This document shows positions 51,083-61,556 of a DNA stretch of 64,000 bases, piece after piece. The first letter of the stretch is position 1. Each line of letters begins with the position of its first letter. This DNA is from Marinobacter segnicrescens. GTDB taxonomy: Bacteria; Pseudomonadota; Gammaproteobacteria; Pseudomonadales; Oleiphilaceae. The notes beneath the pieces were generated by a model. That model was given only the letters and a program-made list of their open reading frames with translations, searched no databases and was not told where the DNA came from. The translations under genes and the position numbers were made by a program. The stretch is taken from the NCBI RefSeq assembly GCF_900111555.1, contig NZ_FOHZ01000001.1, positions 310,001 through 374,000 on the forward strand, written 5' to 3'.

Positions 51083-51739
51083 CTAACCCTTGCAGCTGGC
51101 GAGGCTCTCCCTTGCCAGCTCGCCAATACCAGCCCAGTCCCCCGTGCGGACCCTGGACTCCGGGGTCAGCCAGGTCCCACCCACCGTCATGACATTATCC
51201 AGTGACAGATATTCGCTGGCTGTATTCTGGCGTATGCCTCCCGTCGGACAGAAAGTCACATCCGGAAAGGGCCCTGCGAAGGCCTGAAGGGCCTTCACCC
51301 CGCCGGACACGGCTGCCGGAAAAAACTTGAACGAACGGTAACCCAGCTCATAACCCAGCATCAGCTCGGAAACCGTTGCCACGCCCGGCAGCAAGGGCGC
51401 GTTCGCCGTCAGGCCGTAATCCAGGAGCCGTGGAGTTATGCCGGGGCTGACCACAAACCCGGCTCCGGCACTCTCTGCCCGACGATAAGCGGCCGGGTCG
51501 GTCACGGTTCCCGCACCTATAAATACATCACCGGGTAGCCGCTTGCTCAGCAATTCGATGGCTGGCAGGGCCGCGGGGGTTCGCAGGGTAATTTCCAGCA
51601 CACGGATGCCCGCCTCAAGCAGCGCATCGGCCAGCGGCGCCGCATCCTCCTCCCGATGCAGGGAAATTACCGGAATGATGGGACCCGCCGCGAGAACCGC
51701 TTCAATTCGCTGTTTCTGTTCGTGCGATAACTCTGTCAT
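51083..51739 (-). CDS. eda: KDPG aldolase
   Basis: 218 residues; cleaves 2-keto-3-deoxy-6-phosphogluconate to pyruvate and glyceraldehyde-3-phosphate. The Schiff-base Lys is in YRSFKFFPA, with the pyruvate-binding EITLRTPAA and GAGTVTDP blocks. Start at 51739 has GCAGGAGAA upstream; the longer frame from 51826 would overlap pgl and adds a non-homologous extension. It follows pgl by 28 bp. Confidence 0.95.
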   Translation of the reverse strand: MTELSHEQKQRIEAVLAAGPIIPVISLHREEDAAPLADALLEAGIRVLEITLRTPAALPAIELLSKRLPGDVFIGAGTVTDPAAYRRAESAGAGFVVSPGITPRLLDYGLTANAPLLPGVATVSELMLGYELGYRSFKFFPAAVSGGVKALQAFAGPFPDVTFCPTGGIRQNTASEYLSLDNVMTVGGTWLTPESRVRTGDWAGIGELARESLASCKG

Positions 51740-51767
51740 GAGCGCATTTCTCCTGCTTCCGACCCCC

Positions 51768-52487
51768 TCAGGGGCACCAGAAAACCTCCAGCGGTTGTTG
51801 GAAAAACACCCGTATGGGCCTTTCACTTAACGCCTGCGGCTGGGCGAGGGCCAGCTCCAGTGCCTTTCGTTTACCTTCACCCTGAAGCAACAACAGGGTT
51901 GCATTTGCCCCCGAGAGGGCGCTCGCGCTGAGTGAGAGCCGCCTGGTATCCTGCGATGATGGTGTCATGGCGATCACCAGGGGCGCATCCTTTGCCAGGC
52001 CTTGTTGCAGTTCGGGGGCACCAGGGAACAGGGAGGCTGTGTGGCCGTCCTCACCCATCCCGAGAACCACAACTGCGGCCGGCCAGGGTAGCTCCCTCAG
52101 CCGGGTGCTGGCCTCAGTAGCGGCAGCCACGGGATCAGCTTGCCCGTCAGACACTAACTCGTGAAGCTGTGCCTCTGCAGCCCTGTGCTGCAGCAAAAAC
52201 TGCCGGATCATGCGGCTGTTGCGTGCCGGGTCATCCTTCGCCACCCAGCGTTCATCCGTCGGCACCACGTGGACCCTCGCCCAGTCCAGGTCGGCAGCCG
52301 ACAATCGACGCAAGAATGCCTCTGGCGTCCTGCCACCGGAAACCACCAATAATGCCTCGCCGTGTTGAGTCAGAGCCTGGCGTAACTGATCGACAACCCT
52401 TACTGTCAGCGCTTCGGCGAGTGTTCGGGAGTCCTCACCCCGGTACAGGGCAACTCCCGTCCCCGGGATCACTTCAGGCGTCTTCAT
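51768..52487 (-). CDS. pgl: 6-phosphogluconolactonase
   Basis: 239 residues, DevB-type, hydrolysing 6-phosphogluconolactone after Zwf. [19 protein letters not shown] and the signature [14 protein letters not shown] are all visible. It overlaps the zwf end by 14 bp, so translation is coupled; zwf-pgl-eda is the standard order in Pseudomonas-like bacteria. Confidence 0.95.
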   Translation of the reverse strand: MKTPEVIPGTGVALYRGEDSRTLAEALTVRVVDQLRQALTQHGEALLVVSGGRTPEAFLRRLSAADLDWARVHVVPTDERWVAKDDPARNSRMIRQFLLQHRAAEAQLHELVSDGQADPVAAATEASTRLRELPWPAAVVVLGMGEDGHTASLFPGAPELQQGLAKDAPLVIAMTPSSQDTRRLSLSASALSGANATLLLLQGEGKRKALELALAQPQALSERPIRVFFQQPLEVFWCP

Positions 52488-53952
52488 ACCAGCTCCGATT
52501 GTCCCGCGTGATCATGGCGATAGACGCTACCGGTCCCCAGGTGCCAGCGGCGTAACGTTTGGGGTGGGCACCGCATTCCTCGCAATTGGCAAGCAGCTGG
52601 TCCACCCAACGCCAGGCAAACTCCACCTCATCACGGCGGACGAACAGGTACTGATTGCCTTTCATGACTTCCAGTAACAGCCTCTCATAGGCATCCGGAA
52701 TCCTGTCGGTCTCAAACGCCTCCGCAAAGGTCAGTTCCAGGGGCCCCTGGCGCAGCCGCATGCCACGACTCAGCCCCTGATCCTTGGTGAGTATTTGCAG
52801 GGCCATACCCTCATCCGGCTGCAGGCGGATGATCAGCTTGTTGTTGGCCAGGTGTTTCTGGTCCGGGTCAAAGATGTAATGGGGCGCCGGCTTGAAGTGA
52901 ACAATCACCTCTGAACGCTTCTCGGGCAGCCTCTTGCCGGTTCGGATATAGAATGGCACCCCGGCCCAGCGCCAGTTCTCGATTTCCACCTTGAGGGCGA
53001 TGAACGTTTCAGTGTGACTCGGACCCTCGGCATCCTCCTCTTCCAGGTAGCCCGGTACCGGGATGCCTTCGGCCGTTCCGGCGGTGTATTGCCCACGCAC
53101 CAGGTGGCTGCTTATCCGCTCCGGCGTCAGGGGTGAGAGCGCCTTGAGAACTTTCACCTTTTCATCACGGATACTGTCGGGCGACAGGTCCGAGGGTGGG
53201 TCCATTGCGAGCAGGCACAGTAACTGCAGCAAATGGCTCTGCACCATGTCCCTCAGCTGGCCGGCACTATTGAAATACGACCAGCGCCCTTCCACCCCCA
53301 CGCTTTCCGCAACAGTGATTTCCACGTGGGAAATATGGTTCTGGTCCCATTGCGAGGCAAACAGGTTGTTGGCGAAACGCAGGGCGATCAGGTTTTGCAC
53401 CGTTTCCTTGCCCAGGTAATGGTCGATCCGGAAGATATTTTCCTCCAGGAAAACCCTCGCCAACTGGTCATTAAGCTCCCGGGAGGAAGCGAGGTCATGG
53501 CCGATAGGCTTTTCCACCACGACCCGCGTATGGTCGTCACAGATACCCGCACTGCAAAGGTTCGCGGTGATCCTGCCGTAAAGCCCGGGGGGCGTGGCAT
53601 AGTAAAACACCAGTGTATTCGTCCCGGGACCCTGCCGGTGCCAGTCACCCAGCACCGGGTAACCCGGTGCATCAGTAAAGTCCAGCTTCAGATAGCTTAC
53701 CCGTGCAAGAAACCCGTCAAGTAGCTCCGGCTCCAGGCTGCTTTCGTGCAGTTGTCCAGCCAGGCTCTCGCGGATATGGCGGCGGGCCTCGTCCGGTCCA
53801 TAGTCACGCCTCGCCAACGCCAGGATCCGGCTGTCGCCTGACAACAGATCCGCCCGATGCAACTGGTACAGTGCAGGAAACAGCTTTTTCAGGGCCAGGT
53901 CACCCATGGCTCCGAATATAACCAGGTCACAGGCTTGCCCTCCACTCCCCAT
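52474..53952 (-). CDS. zwf: Glucose-6-phosphate 1-dehydrogenase
   Basis: 492 residues; oxidises glucose-6-phosphate to the lactone with reduction of NADP+ (or NAD+). The dinucleotide motif [12 protein letters not shown] departs slightly from the usual GASGDL, and the substrate-binding signature [10 protein letters not shown] with catalytic Lys is intact. Start 53952 with TGGAGGC upstream yields the family length; a longer frame from 54084 adds 44 residues with no support. hexR, often upstream in pseudomonads, is absent here. Confidence 0.96.
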   Translation of the reverse strand: MGSGGQACDLVIFGAMGDLALKKLFPALYQLHRADLLSGDSRILALARRDYGPDEARRHIRESLAGQLHESSLEPELLDGFLARVSYLKLDFTDAPGYPVLGDWHRQGPGTNTLVFYYATPPGLYGRITANLCSAGICDDHTRVVVEKPIGHDLASSRELNDQLARVFLEENIFRIDHYLGKETVQNLIALRFANNLFASQWDQNHISHVEITVAESVGVEGRWSYFNSAGQLRDMVQSHLLQLLCLLAMDPPSDLSPDSIRDEKVKVLKALSPLTPERISSHLVRGQYTAGTAEGIPVPGYLEEEDAEGPSHTETFIALKVEIENWRWAGVPFYIRTGKRLPEKRSEVIVHFKPAPHYIFDPDQKHLANNKLIIRLQPDEGMALQILTKDQGLSRGMRLRQGPLELTFAEAFETDRIPDAYERLLLEVMKGNQYLFVRRDEVEFAWRWVDQLLANCEECGAHPKRYAAGTWGPVASIAMITRDNRSWYEDA

Positions 53953-54031
53953 TTTGGTGCCTCCAGGTGGTCCGATAACGGGTTTTAACAGAATCATACA
54001 AAAAGCATGACAACACCCCAGCCGGATTGCC

Positions 54032-54118
54032 AGTGGTGTCCCGGGAATGTTTCCGAGGGGGGCAGAGACCTCAGAGGCAAGCACTGGATTAAGGAATTAG
54101 CCAGACGGAACACCACTG
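54032..54118. repeat. Long-spaced inverted repeat upstream of zwf
   Basis: CAGTGGTGTCCCG (54032-54044) and CGGAACACCACTG (54106-54118) are inverted copies matching at 12 of 13 positions, separated by 61 bp, centre to centre 74 bp (about seven helical turns). They lie in the 190-bp zwf promoter region. They could be paired operators or the arms of a long hairpin; nothing in the sequence decides. Confidence 0.45.
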
Positions 54119-54142
54119 AGGCCGGGGTGCCAGGCTCTGCCC

Positions 54143-54177
54143 AAAAAAAAGTCTGCCGCGGGAAACCCGGGGCAGAC
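54143..54177 (-). terminator. Rho-independent terminator of ppiD
   Basis: On the minus strand, stem GTCTGCC/GGCAGAC (54151-54157 with 54171-54177), extended by GC-rich pairs, is followed by eight T (A run 54143-54150). It lies 33 bp after the ppiD stop and insulates zwf from ppiD transcription. Confidence 0.9.
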
Positions 54178-54209
54178 CTTGTTGAGCACAGTTTCAGGTA
54201 ACCGAGCGA

Positions 54210-56057
54210 TCAGGGACGTTCAATCTCGGCCTGGTCACGAAGTGTCCGGGCATAGGCGTTATATTCCTGCTGCCCATTCAACTGCGCCAGGAACTGCGCC
54301 ATGTTGCGCACTTCTTCGCTGTCGGCGTCCACCTCGCCGTCGGCTACCCCGGACAGGGCAATAACGAACAGGTCAGAGCCCGCTTCAGCGGTACCAAAGC
54401 TGAAACCAGCTTCGTCCGGAGAGGGCAGCGAGAACGCGACCGCTTGTACCGGCGCAGGCACCGCAGACTGATTGCGTGCCACACCCTCATAGACTGTCCA
54501 GTCGTCGCCTTCCGGACTGACCTCACCATTACGGAGCTGCTCGAGCAACTGATCAGCCTGTTCCTGCAGCAGTGCCAGCGTACGCTCACGCTCCAGACGA
54601 TCACGCACCTCGCCGGTCACTTCCTCTAGCGGCTGCGGCGCTTCCGGATGATGCTCGGTAACCCGTGCCACAACCGCGGTCGCCTGGTCCACATCGATCA
54701 GCTCAGTATTGAACCCGTCTTCCAGTACATCGCCGGAAAAGAGCTGACGCACCAGGCCGGCGTGGTTGAACGGCGCCTCGTTACCCTCCCGGGTGACACC
54801 GGAGCGTGTTTTTACCTCAAGGCCAAACTGCTCTGCCGGCTGCTCCAGGGTGTCAGCTGAAAACGCCATGTCGGCCAGCTCTGTCCGCTGGCGGGCAAAC
54901 TCATCACCGGCGCGGGCCCGGGCCAGCTGATTGCGAATTTCCGGCGCCATTTCGTCAAAGCTGGCGGGCTCAGAGGTACGGATATCGAGCAGCTTGATGA
55001 AGTGGATGCCATACTCTGTTTCCACCGGACCGGCCACTTCGCCCTCTTCCAGCGACAGCATGGCTTCATCATAGGCACCACCAAGGTCGCCCTCTCTCAG
55101 GTAACCAAGGTCACCACCCTGCTCCGCTGACAGTGGATCATCGGAAAACTCCCGGGCCAGGTCGGCGAACTCTTCCCCTTCATCCAGGCGCTGCCGTACG
55201 GCCTCAACACGTTCAGCGGCGTTATCACCATCCTCAATCAGTATGTGAGCGGAACGACGCTCCTCATAGCTTTGCTCGGCAACCAGCTCATCATAGCGCT
55301 GACGAACCTCGTCTTCAGGCACGTCAACCTCCCTGGCTACATCTTCCAGTGACAGCTCGATATAGGCTACGTCCACCGATTCAGGGCGGGTGAACCGCTG
55401 CTGGTTCTCGTTATACCACTGCTCAATGTCGGCGTCGGAAATGTCCACCTGGTCGGCAACGGATGCCGCCTCAAGCCTCCGTGTGCTGAACTCCCGGGTC
55501 TGGCTCTGAATCGCCAGGACCTGGCGGGCGGCTTCTGACGGAGCAATACCGCCACGGATCACCGCGGTACGAATCTGGTTGCTGACATAATCCCGCTTGA
55601 GCAACTCCCGGAACTCGCCAACGCCCATTCCCAGGTTACGAACAAAGGAGGTAAAGCTCTGCTGGTTGAATTCACCGTTTACCTGGAACTGGGGCATGCT
55701 GACAATCAGTTGGTCGACCCCCTGGTCAGTGAGTTCCAGGCCCTGGTTACCAGCGTCCTGGGCCAGCACCTCTGCCTGGATCATGCTTTCCAGCACTTCC
55801 TGGCGGATCCGGTCTTCGTCCAGCAGGGTGGGATCCGGGTTTTCCATCTCACTGAGGCGTTGCTGGCTGGCAATCTGTACCATCCGCAGGTATTCACGCT
55901 CGGTAATATCCTCGCCGTTGACGGTGGCGACTTCCGGTTCACCGCGGAAACCGCCGACAATGGCGTCCATACCCCAGATTGACAGGGAAACGATCAATAC
56001 AGCGATGATTATCTTGGCGATGGTGCCCTGGGCATTGTCCCGAATATCTTGAAGCAT
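54210..56057 (-). CDS. ppiD: Periplasmic folding chaperone PpiD (SurA/PpiD family)
   Basis: 615 residues: a short cytoplasmic N-terminus, one transmembrane anchor (about 12-34), a long SurA_N-3-like chaperone region, a parvulin-type prolyl isomerase domain (about residues 265-360, with HILIEDGDN, GGDLGYLREGDL and GIHFIKLLDI), and a second degenerate domain. PpiD is attached to the inner membrane near SecYEG and assists folding of exported proteins. It follows hupB, the usual lon-hupB-ppiD order. Confidence 0.94.
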   Translation of the reverse strand: MLQDIRDNAQGTIAKIIIAVLIVSLSIWGMDAIVGGFRGEPEVATVNGEDITEREYLRMVQIASQQRLSEMENPDPTLLDEDRIRQEVLESMIQAEVLAQDAGNQGLELTDQGVDQLIVSMPQFQVNGEFNQQSFTSFVRNLGMGVGEFRELLKRDYVSNQIRTAVIRGGIAPSEAARQVLAIQSQTREFSTRRLEAASVADQVDISDADIEQWYNENQQRFTRPESVDVAYIELSLEDVAREVDVPEDEVRQRYDELVAEQSYEERRSAHILIEDGDNAAERVEAVRQRLDEGEEFADLAREFSDDPLSAEQGGDLGYLREGDLGGAYDEAMLSLEEGEVAGPVETEYGIHFIKLLDIRTSEPASFDEMAPEIRNQLARARAGDEFARQRTELADMAFSADTLEQPAEQFGLEVKTRSGVTREGNEAPFNHAGLVRQLFSGDVLEDGFNTELIDVDQATAVVARVTEHHPEAPQPLEEVTGEVRDRLERERTLALLQEQADQLLEQLRNGEVSPEGDDWTVYEGVARNQSAVPAPVQAVAFSLPSPDEAGFSFGTAEAGSDLFVIALSGVADGEVDADSEEVRNMAQFLAQLNGQQEYNAYARTLRDQAEIERP

Positions 56058-56197
56058 GTTCCTCCCGGATCGCTCGACCCTCTGTACCGTCCAGATGGCA
56101 CCAGGTTCAGCGTCAGGCCTCGTTCAGCGTTGCTCTGGAAACAGTCAGCAAGGTGGTCCGGAACAAGGGGGCCGGAACTTTGGACACTGACTGAACG

Positions 56198-56229
56198 TAA
56201 AAAGGCGCACCCGGAATGGAATGCGCCTT
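56198..56229 (-). terminator. Probable terminator after hupB
   Basis: Arms AAGGCGCA (56202-56209) and TGCGCCTT (56222-56229), perfect 8-bp stem, 12-base loop, followed on the minus strand by TTTTAC (56198-56201 and beyond). It is 60 bp after the hupB stop and 141 bp before ppiD; the T run is short, so some read-through is likely. Confidence 0.6.
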
Positions 56230-56288
56230 GAATTCGGGCAGGGCGGCACAGGTGACTCGATCCCGGCACCGCCTGCCGAAGGAGTCCG

Positions 56289-56561
56289 TTACTTGACGGC
56301 GTCCTTCAGAGCCTTACCTGCCTTGAACCCGGGCACCTTGGAGGCCGGGATCTTGATCTCGGCACCAGTCTGCGGGTTGCGGCCAGTACGTGCGGCGCGC
56401 TCCTTGACAGAGAAAGTACCAAAGCCGATCAGAGTGACCTGATCGCCTTTCTGGAGAGCGCCGGTGATGGAGTTGGTCATCGCATCCAGGGCACGGCCAG
56501 CGGCGGCCTTGGAGATATCGGCAGACTCTGCAATTGCATCGATAAGTTCGGACTTGTTCAC
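56289..56561 (-). CDS. hupB: DNA-binding protein HU-beta
   Basis: 90 residues, a histone-like HU protein. The N-terminus [27 protein letters not shown] is cut here to its key pattern: helical, with the conserved GFGTFSV turn and the arm signature RTGRNPQTG, followed by [17 protein letters not shown]. The initiation codon is GTG with AAGGGG upstream. About 237 bp separate it from lon; that gap holds its promoter and no gene that I can see. Confidence 0.96.
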   Translation of the reverse strand: MNKSELIDAIAESADISKAAAGRALDAMTNSITGALQKGDQVTLIGFGTFSVKERAARTGRNPQTGAEIKIPASKVPGFKAGKALKDAVK

Positions 56562-56798
56562 ACTAAACCCCTTCGATTTTAGGTTGGAGAAGTTCTCGGT
56601 CTGTTTATTTTTCTCGGACGTTTCCGACTATCGCATAAGCGGTCGGAGAATTCCATTCTTCGCTTTTTTTATTCCCTGCGGTTGTTAACCGGTCCACGGA
56701 ATAGGTCTTGATTGCGCGGGAGCCCTTGGTATTGGCTGCTTCACGGCGAAACAGTTATACCAACGGGCTCTCCGGCATGTCAACAAAGCACTCAGCTT

Positions 56799-59213
56799 TT
56801 AATGTGTGTTGATTCGCTCTCCGGCATCACCTTCGTCATCCCGGGCACAACTTGCCTGGCCCTGGGTGGCGGCGGTCTCGGTCAATGGCTCGGGGGTGTA
56901 CTCCAGTGCGATATCGAGTACCTCATCAATCCACTTCACCGGACGGATCTCCAGGGACTCCTTGATATTATCCGGTATCTCCTTGAGATCACGGACATTT
57001 TCATCAGGAATGATGACGGTCTTGATACCACCACGATGGGCCGCCAGCAGCTTTTCCTTGAGCCCACCAATGGCCAGGACCCGGCCGCGCAAGGTAATTT
57101 CACCGGTCATCGCAACGTCCGCCCTGACCGGAATACCGGTGAGCGAGGAAACCAGCGCAGTACACATACCAATGCCAGCACTGGGCCCGTCCTTCGGGGT
57201 CGCACCTTCCGGAACGTGAACGTGAAGGTCCTGCTTTTCGTGAAAGTCGTCACGAATCCCAAGCCCCGGCGCCCTGCTCCGGACGACCGTCAGGGCCGCC
57301 TGAATGGACTCCTGCATCACATCTCCAAGTGAGCCGGTCTTGACCACACGTCCCTTACCTGGGGTGACGGCGGTTTCGATGGTCAGCAATTCGCCACCAA
57401 CCGACGTCCAGGCAAGGCCAGTCACCGAGCCAACCTGGTTCTTCTCTTCAGCCAGGCCATACTTGAACTTGCGGACACCAGAATAGTCTTCGAGCTTTTC
57501 CGGGGTCAGCTCGAGGGCGGTCTTCTCACCCTTCTGCACATGCTCACGTACCACCTTCCGGCAGATCTTTGCCAACTCGCGCTCAAGGCCCCGTACACCA
57601 GCCTCCCGGGTGTAGTAGCGGATCAGGTCCCGCAGGGTCTGTTCCGGCACCAACAGCTCATCCTTTTTCAGGCCGTTGGCCTTGAGCTGTTTTGGCAGCA
57701 GATATTTCAGGGCGATGTTGACCTTCTCATCCTCGGTGTAACCCGGGATACGGATGATTTCCATCCGGTCCAGGAGCGCCGGCGGGATATTCATGGAGTT
57801 GGAAGTACACACGAACATGACATCAGACAGGTCGTAGTCCACTTCCAGGTAATGATCGTTGAAGGTGTGGTTCTGTTCCGGGTCCAGTACCTCCAACAGT
57901 GCCGAGGCAGGATCACCACGATGATCCATGCCCATCTTGTCGATCTCGTCGAACAGGAACAGCGGGTTCTTTACCCCCACTTTTGACAGCTTCTGAAGCA
58001 ACTTGCCCGGCAACGCACCGATATAGGTCTTGCGGTGGCCGCGGATTTCAGCCTCATCACGTACGCCACCCAGGGCCATGCGGGTGTACTTGCGATTGGT
58101 CGCCCGCGCAATGGACTGACCCAGGGAGGTCTTGCCCACACCGGGGGGGCCAACCAGGCAAAGTACCGGACCCTTTACCTTCTTAACACGGCTCTGGACT
58201 GCCAGGTATTCCAGGATACGGGTCTTGACCTCGTCCAGACCGTAATGATCCTCGTCCAGGATCTCGCGAGCCTTTTCGATATCGTGGCGAACCCGGCTTC
58301 GCTTCTTCCAGGGAATGGAGAGCATCCAGTCGATATAACCCCGCACCACGGTGGCTTCCGCCGACATCGGGGACATCATCTTGAGCTTGTTGAGTTCGGC
58401 ATCGACTTTCTTGCGGGCCTCTTCCGGCAGGCCGGCTTCCTCGATCTTCTGTTCAAGTTCGTCGAAGTCACCGCCACCCTCTCCCAGGGAGCCCATCTCT
58501 TTCTGGATGGCCTTCATCTGTTCGTTGAGGTAGTACTCCCGCTGGCTCTTCTCCATCTGCTTCTTGACGCGACCACGGATGCGTTTTTCCACTTCGATCA
58601 GGTCGATCTCGCTGTCCAGCCGGCCCAGCAGCAATTCAACGCGATTGCGTATATCCAGCGCTTCCAGCAACTCCTGCTTTTCAGGCACTTTCAGCTCAAG
58701 GTGCGCAGCCATGGTATCCGCCAGGCGCTCCAGTTCATCAATGCCCTGCAATGCGCTGGACACTTCCGACGGCACCTTGCGGGACATTTTGACGTACTTC
58801 TCGAACTCTTCACTGAGGGTCCGTACCAGCACATCCTCTTCCCGCTCTGGCAGGGAATCGGTCTCGAGCACACTGGCCGTAGCGGTCAGGTATTCACCTT
58901 CAGCCACGGCATCGAGGCTGGCGCGCGCGTTGCCTTCAACCAGCACCTTCACCGTACCGTCCGGCAGACGCAACATCTGCAGGACAGTAGCCAGGGTACC
59001 GACATCAAAGACGTCCGACGGGCCAGGATCATCGGTGCCTGCATCCCGCTGCGAAACCAGCAGGATTTCCTTGCTACCCTCCATGGCCGCTTCCAGGGCC
59101 TGGATAGACTTTTCACGCCCCACAAACAGCGGAACCACCATGTGGGGGAAAACAACCACGTCCCGAAGGGGAAGCATAGGGTATTCGGTACGGGTTTCAG
59201 GTGTCGGGGTCAT
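56799..59213 (-). CDS. lon: ATP-dependent protease Lon
   Basis: 804 residues: an N-terminal substrate-recognition LON domain (to about 200), a long coiled coil, an AAA+ module with Walker [11 protein letters not shown], and a C-terminal serine protease domain with catalytic Ser in [10 protein letters not shown] and a Lys about 43 residues on. It degrades damaged and short-lived regulatory proteins. Order clpX-lon-hupB-ppiD is conserved. A sigma32-like element precedes it. Confidence 0.97.
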   Translation of the reverse strand: MTPTPETRTEYPMLPLRDVVVFPHMVVPLFVGREKSIQALEAAMEGSKEILLVSQRDAGTDDPGPSDVFDVGTLATVLQMLRLPDGTVKVLVEGNARASLDAVAEGEYLTATASVLETDSLPEREEDVLVRTLSEEFEKYVKMSRKVPSEVSSALQGIDELERLADTMAAHLELKVPEKQELLEALDIRNRVELLLGRLDSEIDLIEVEKRIRGRVKKQMEKSQREYYLNEQMKAIQKEMGSLGEGGGDFDELEQKIEEAGLPEEARKKVDAELNKLKMMSPMSAEATVVRGYIDWMLSIPWKKRSRVRHDIEKAREILDEDHYGLDEVKTRILEYLAVQSRVKKVKGPVLCLVGPPGVGKTSLGQSIARATNRKYTRMALGGVRDEAEIRGHRKTYIGALPGKLLQKLSKVGVKNPLFLFDEIDKMGMDHRGDPASALLEVLDPEQNHTFNDHYLEVDYDLSDVMFVCTSNSMNIPPALLDRMEIIRIPGYTEDEKVNIALKYLLPKQLKANGLKKDELLVPEQTLRDLIRYYTREAGVRGLERELAKICRKVVREHVQKGEKTALELTPEKLEDYSGVRKFKYGLAEEKNQVGSVTGLAWTSVGGELLTIETAVTPGKGRVVKTGSLGDVMQESIQAALTVVRSRAPGLGIRDDFHEKQDLHVHVPEGATPKDGPSAGIGMCTALVSSLTGIPVRADVAMTGEITLRGRVLAIGGLKEKLLAAHRGGIKTVIIPDENVRDLKEIPDNIKESLEIRPVKWIDEVLDIALEYTPEPLTETAATQGQASCARDDEGDAGERINTH

Positions 59214-59254
59214 AAGGAATCCTCTGACGACATTTCTTTCAGCATACCACCGAA

Positions 59255-59282
59255 CATTGGGGTTATTCGCGGGATTGCAATG
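59255..59282 (-). promoter_or_regulatory. Sigma32-like heat-shock promoter of lon
   Basis: On the minus strand an ATTGCAA element and, 12 bases later, CCCCAAT resemble the heat-shock consensus (CTTGAAA and CCCCAT). The downstream element ends about 40 bp before the lon ATG. lon belongs to the heat-shock regulon in E. coli, which supports the assignment; the upstream element is imperfect. Confidence 0.4.
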
Positions 59283-59353
59283 TTTTTACAAGGGCTTTGC
59301 CCCATAGAAATCCATCCATGAGGCAATAGTCGAAAACGGCGAGCGGCGGGCAC

Positions 59354-59377
59354 AAAAAAAGGGCGTTGCCGCCCTTT
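59354..59377 (-). terminator. Rho-independent terminator of clpX
   Basis: Arms AAAGGGCG (59358-59365) and CGCCCTTT (59370-59377) around a four-base loop; the minus-strand transcript continues into a run of seven T (A run 59354-59360). It lies 35 bp after the clpX stop. Confidence 0.9.
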
Positions 59378-59411
59378 CTTCGTGCACGGGAAGATCCCTG
59401 TACCTTTGACT

Positions 59412-60695
59412 TCAGTCTTCCGGAACCGCCTTGGCGTGATCACTGCTTGCGTAGATCTTGAACGGTTCGGAATCGCCGTTGATCACGCTTTCATCAATCA
59501 CCACCTTGGTCACGTCAGGTTCTGAAGGGATCTGATACATGGTGTCCAGTAGCGTCGCCTCCATGATGGACCGCAGCCCACGAGCCCCGGTCTTGCGCTC
59601 CATGGCCTTGCGGGCCACTGCACGCAGGGCATCGTCCCGGAAATCCAGCTCAACCCCCTCCATGTCAAACAGCTTCTGGTACTGCTTGGTGAGGGCGTTC
59701 TTGGGCTCCGTCAGGATCTGCACCAGGGCTTCTTCGTCCAGTTCCGTCAGGGTGGCAACCACCGGCAAGCGACCGACAAACTCCGGAATCAGGCCATACT
59801 TGACCAGGTCTTCGGTCTCGACATTACGAATGATATCGCCGGTATTCCTGGTATCGTCCTGACTGGCGACAGACGCCGAGAACCCGATGCTGTTCTTTTC
59901 GGTACGCTCCCGGATAACCTTGTCCAGCCCGGCGAAGGCACCACCACAAATGAACAGCATGTTGCCGGTATCCACTTGCAGGAATTCCTGCTGGGGATGC
60001 TTCCGACCGCCCTGGGGCGGTACCGAGGCAACCGTTCCTTCGATCAGCTTCAGCAGTGCCTGCTGTACACCCTCACCGGACACATCCCGGGTAATGGACG
60101 GGTTGTCGGACTTGCGGGAAATCTTGTCAATCTCGTCGATGTAGACAATACCCCGCTGGGCCTTGTCGACGTCATAATCACACTTCTGCAGCAGCTTCTG
60201 GATGATATTCTCGACGTCTTCGCCTACATACCCGGCTTCGGTCAGCGTGGTGGCATCGGCGATGGTGAATGGCACATTGAGCATACGTGCCAGGGTCTCT
60301 GCCAGAAGCGTTTTACCACTACCGGTAGGACCGATCAGCAGAATGTTGCTCTTGCCGAGTTCCACATCACCCTTGCCTTCGCCATAGCGCAGACGCTTGT
60401 AGTGATTGTAGACAGCCACCGACAGCACCACCTTGGCACGGTCCTGGCCAATCACATATTCATTGAGGGTGTTGCGGATTTCCGAAGGTGTCGGCAGGCG
60501 GTCACTGGCCTCTTCCTGTGCACTTTCCTGGATTTCCTCCCGGATAATGTCGTTACACAGGTCGACACACTCGTCGCAGATGAATACCGACGGCCCTGCT
60601 ATGAGCTTACGGACTTCATGCTGGCTTTTTCCGCAAAACGAGCAGTACAGCAACTTGCCGTTATCGTCGCCCCTGCCGTTTCTGTCATCTGCCAT
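59412..60695 (-). CDS. clpX: ClpX, ATPase subunit of ClpXP
   Basis: 427 residues: an N-terminal C4 zinc-binding domain (CSFCGKS and CDECVDLC), a AAA+ module with Walker [14 protein letters not shown], Walker B YIDEIDK and sensor motifs, and a C-terminal D2 domain. It unfolds substrates and feeds them to ClpP. ATG 60695 with AGAGGTAA upstream gives the usual length; a frame from 60746 is not supported. It lies 113 bp downstream of clpP. Confidence 0.97.
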   Translation of the reverse strand: MADDRNGRGDDNGKLLYCSFCGKSQHEVRKLIAGPSVFICDECVDLCNDIIREEIQESAQEEASDRLPTPSEIRNTLNEYVIGQDRAKVVLSVAVYNHYKRLRYGEGKGDVELGKSNILLIGPTGSGKTLLAETLARMLNVPFTIADATTLTEAGYVGEDVENIIQKLLQKCDYDVDKAQRGIVYIDEIDKISRKSDNPSITRDVSGEGVQQALLKLIEGTVASVPPQGGRKHPQQEFLQVDTGNMLFICGGAFAGLDKVIRERTEKNSIGFSASVASQDDTRNTGDIIRNVETEDLVKYGLIPEFVGRLPVVATLTELDEEALVQILTEPKNALTKQYQKLFDMEGVELDFRDDALRAVARKAMERKTGARGLRSIMEATLLDTMYQIPSEPDVTKVVIDESVINGDSEPFKIYASSDHAKAVPED

Positions 60696-60808
60696 TGAAT
60701 TACCTCTGGTCTGGTTTTCGGTGCCAATGTGTGGCCTGGTATGCACCGTTACCGCCTTGGAACCTCATAAGAGTACGCGGCCACACACCGATTCGACTAC
60801 CGTCAGTA

Positions 60809-61444
60809 TTATTTATTCGGGACGCGCTTATCAAGTACGGTATCGATAAGCCCGTACTCCTTCGCCTGGTGCGGATCCATGAAGTTATCCCGGTCGGTAT
60901 CCCTGGCGATCGTCTCCAGGTCCTGTCCGGTATGTTCCGACAGAATACGGTTCAGGGTGTCACGGATTTTGAGAATCTCCTTTGTGTGGATCTCGATATC
61001 CGTGGCCTGTCCCTGGTAACCGCCCAGAGGCTGGTGAATCATCACCCTGGAATTGGGCAGGCACGCCCGCTTGCCGGCGGCACCGCCTGCAAGGAGGAAT
61101 GCGCCCATACTGGCAGCCTGTCCAACGCACAGTGTCGCAACGTCGGGCTTGATAAACTGCATGGTGTCATAGATGGACATACCAGCCGTTACGGAGCCAC
61201 CAGGGCTGTTGATGTACAGGTGAATGTCCTTGTCCGGGTTTTCGGACTCCAGGAACAGCATCTGCGCGACAATCAGGTTGGCCATGTGGTCCTCTACCGG
61301 ACCGACCATGAAGATGACCCGCTCCTTCAGGAGCCGTGAGTAAATATCGAAAGACCGCTCACCACGAGAAGTCTGCTCGATGACCATCGGAATCAATGCC
61401 GCGTTGGCGTCCATGGAGGAACCATCAAAAGGTTTCTGGGACAT
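60809..61444 (-). CDS. clpP: ClpP protease subunit
   Basis: 211 residues. The catalytic triad is visible: Ser in [11 protein letters not shown], His in [10 protein letters not shown] and Asp in the RDTDRDNFM region. The oligomer forms the 14-subunit chamber used by ClpX. The ATG at 61444 is chosen because AAGGAGTG is upstream; an in-frame GTG at 61456 overlaps that site and is not the start. It follows tig beyond a terminator. Confidence 0.97.
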   Translation of the reverse strand: MSQKPFDGSSMDANAALIPMVIEQTSRGERSFDIYSRLLKERVIFMVGPVEDHMANLIVAQMLFLESENPDKDIHLYINSPGGSVTAGMSIYDTMQFIKPDVATLCVGQAASMGAFLLAGGAAGKRACLPNSRVMIHQPLGGYQGQATDIEIHTKEILKIRDTLNRILSEHTGQDLETIARDTDRDNFMDPHQAKEYGLIDTVLDKRVPNK

Positions 61445-61492
61445 GTGTGCCTGCACTCCTTATCGGATTCGGACTGAATGGTTCTGAACAAA

Positions 61493-61519
61493 GAAACAGC
61501 CGGGCGGACCGGCTGTTTC
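61493..61519 (-). terminator. Rho-independent terminator of tig
   Basis: A perfect 11-bp stem (GAAACAGCCGG 61493-61503 and CCGGCTGTTTC 61509-61519) with a five-base loop, followed on the minus strand by TTTGTTC. It separates tig from clpP, so clpPX likely has its own promoter. Confidence 0.85.
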
Positions 61520-61556
61520 TCCTCCGGGCGCTCAGCCCGGGGCAAGTGCCTGGCAC

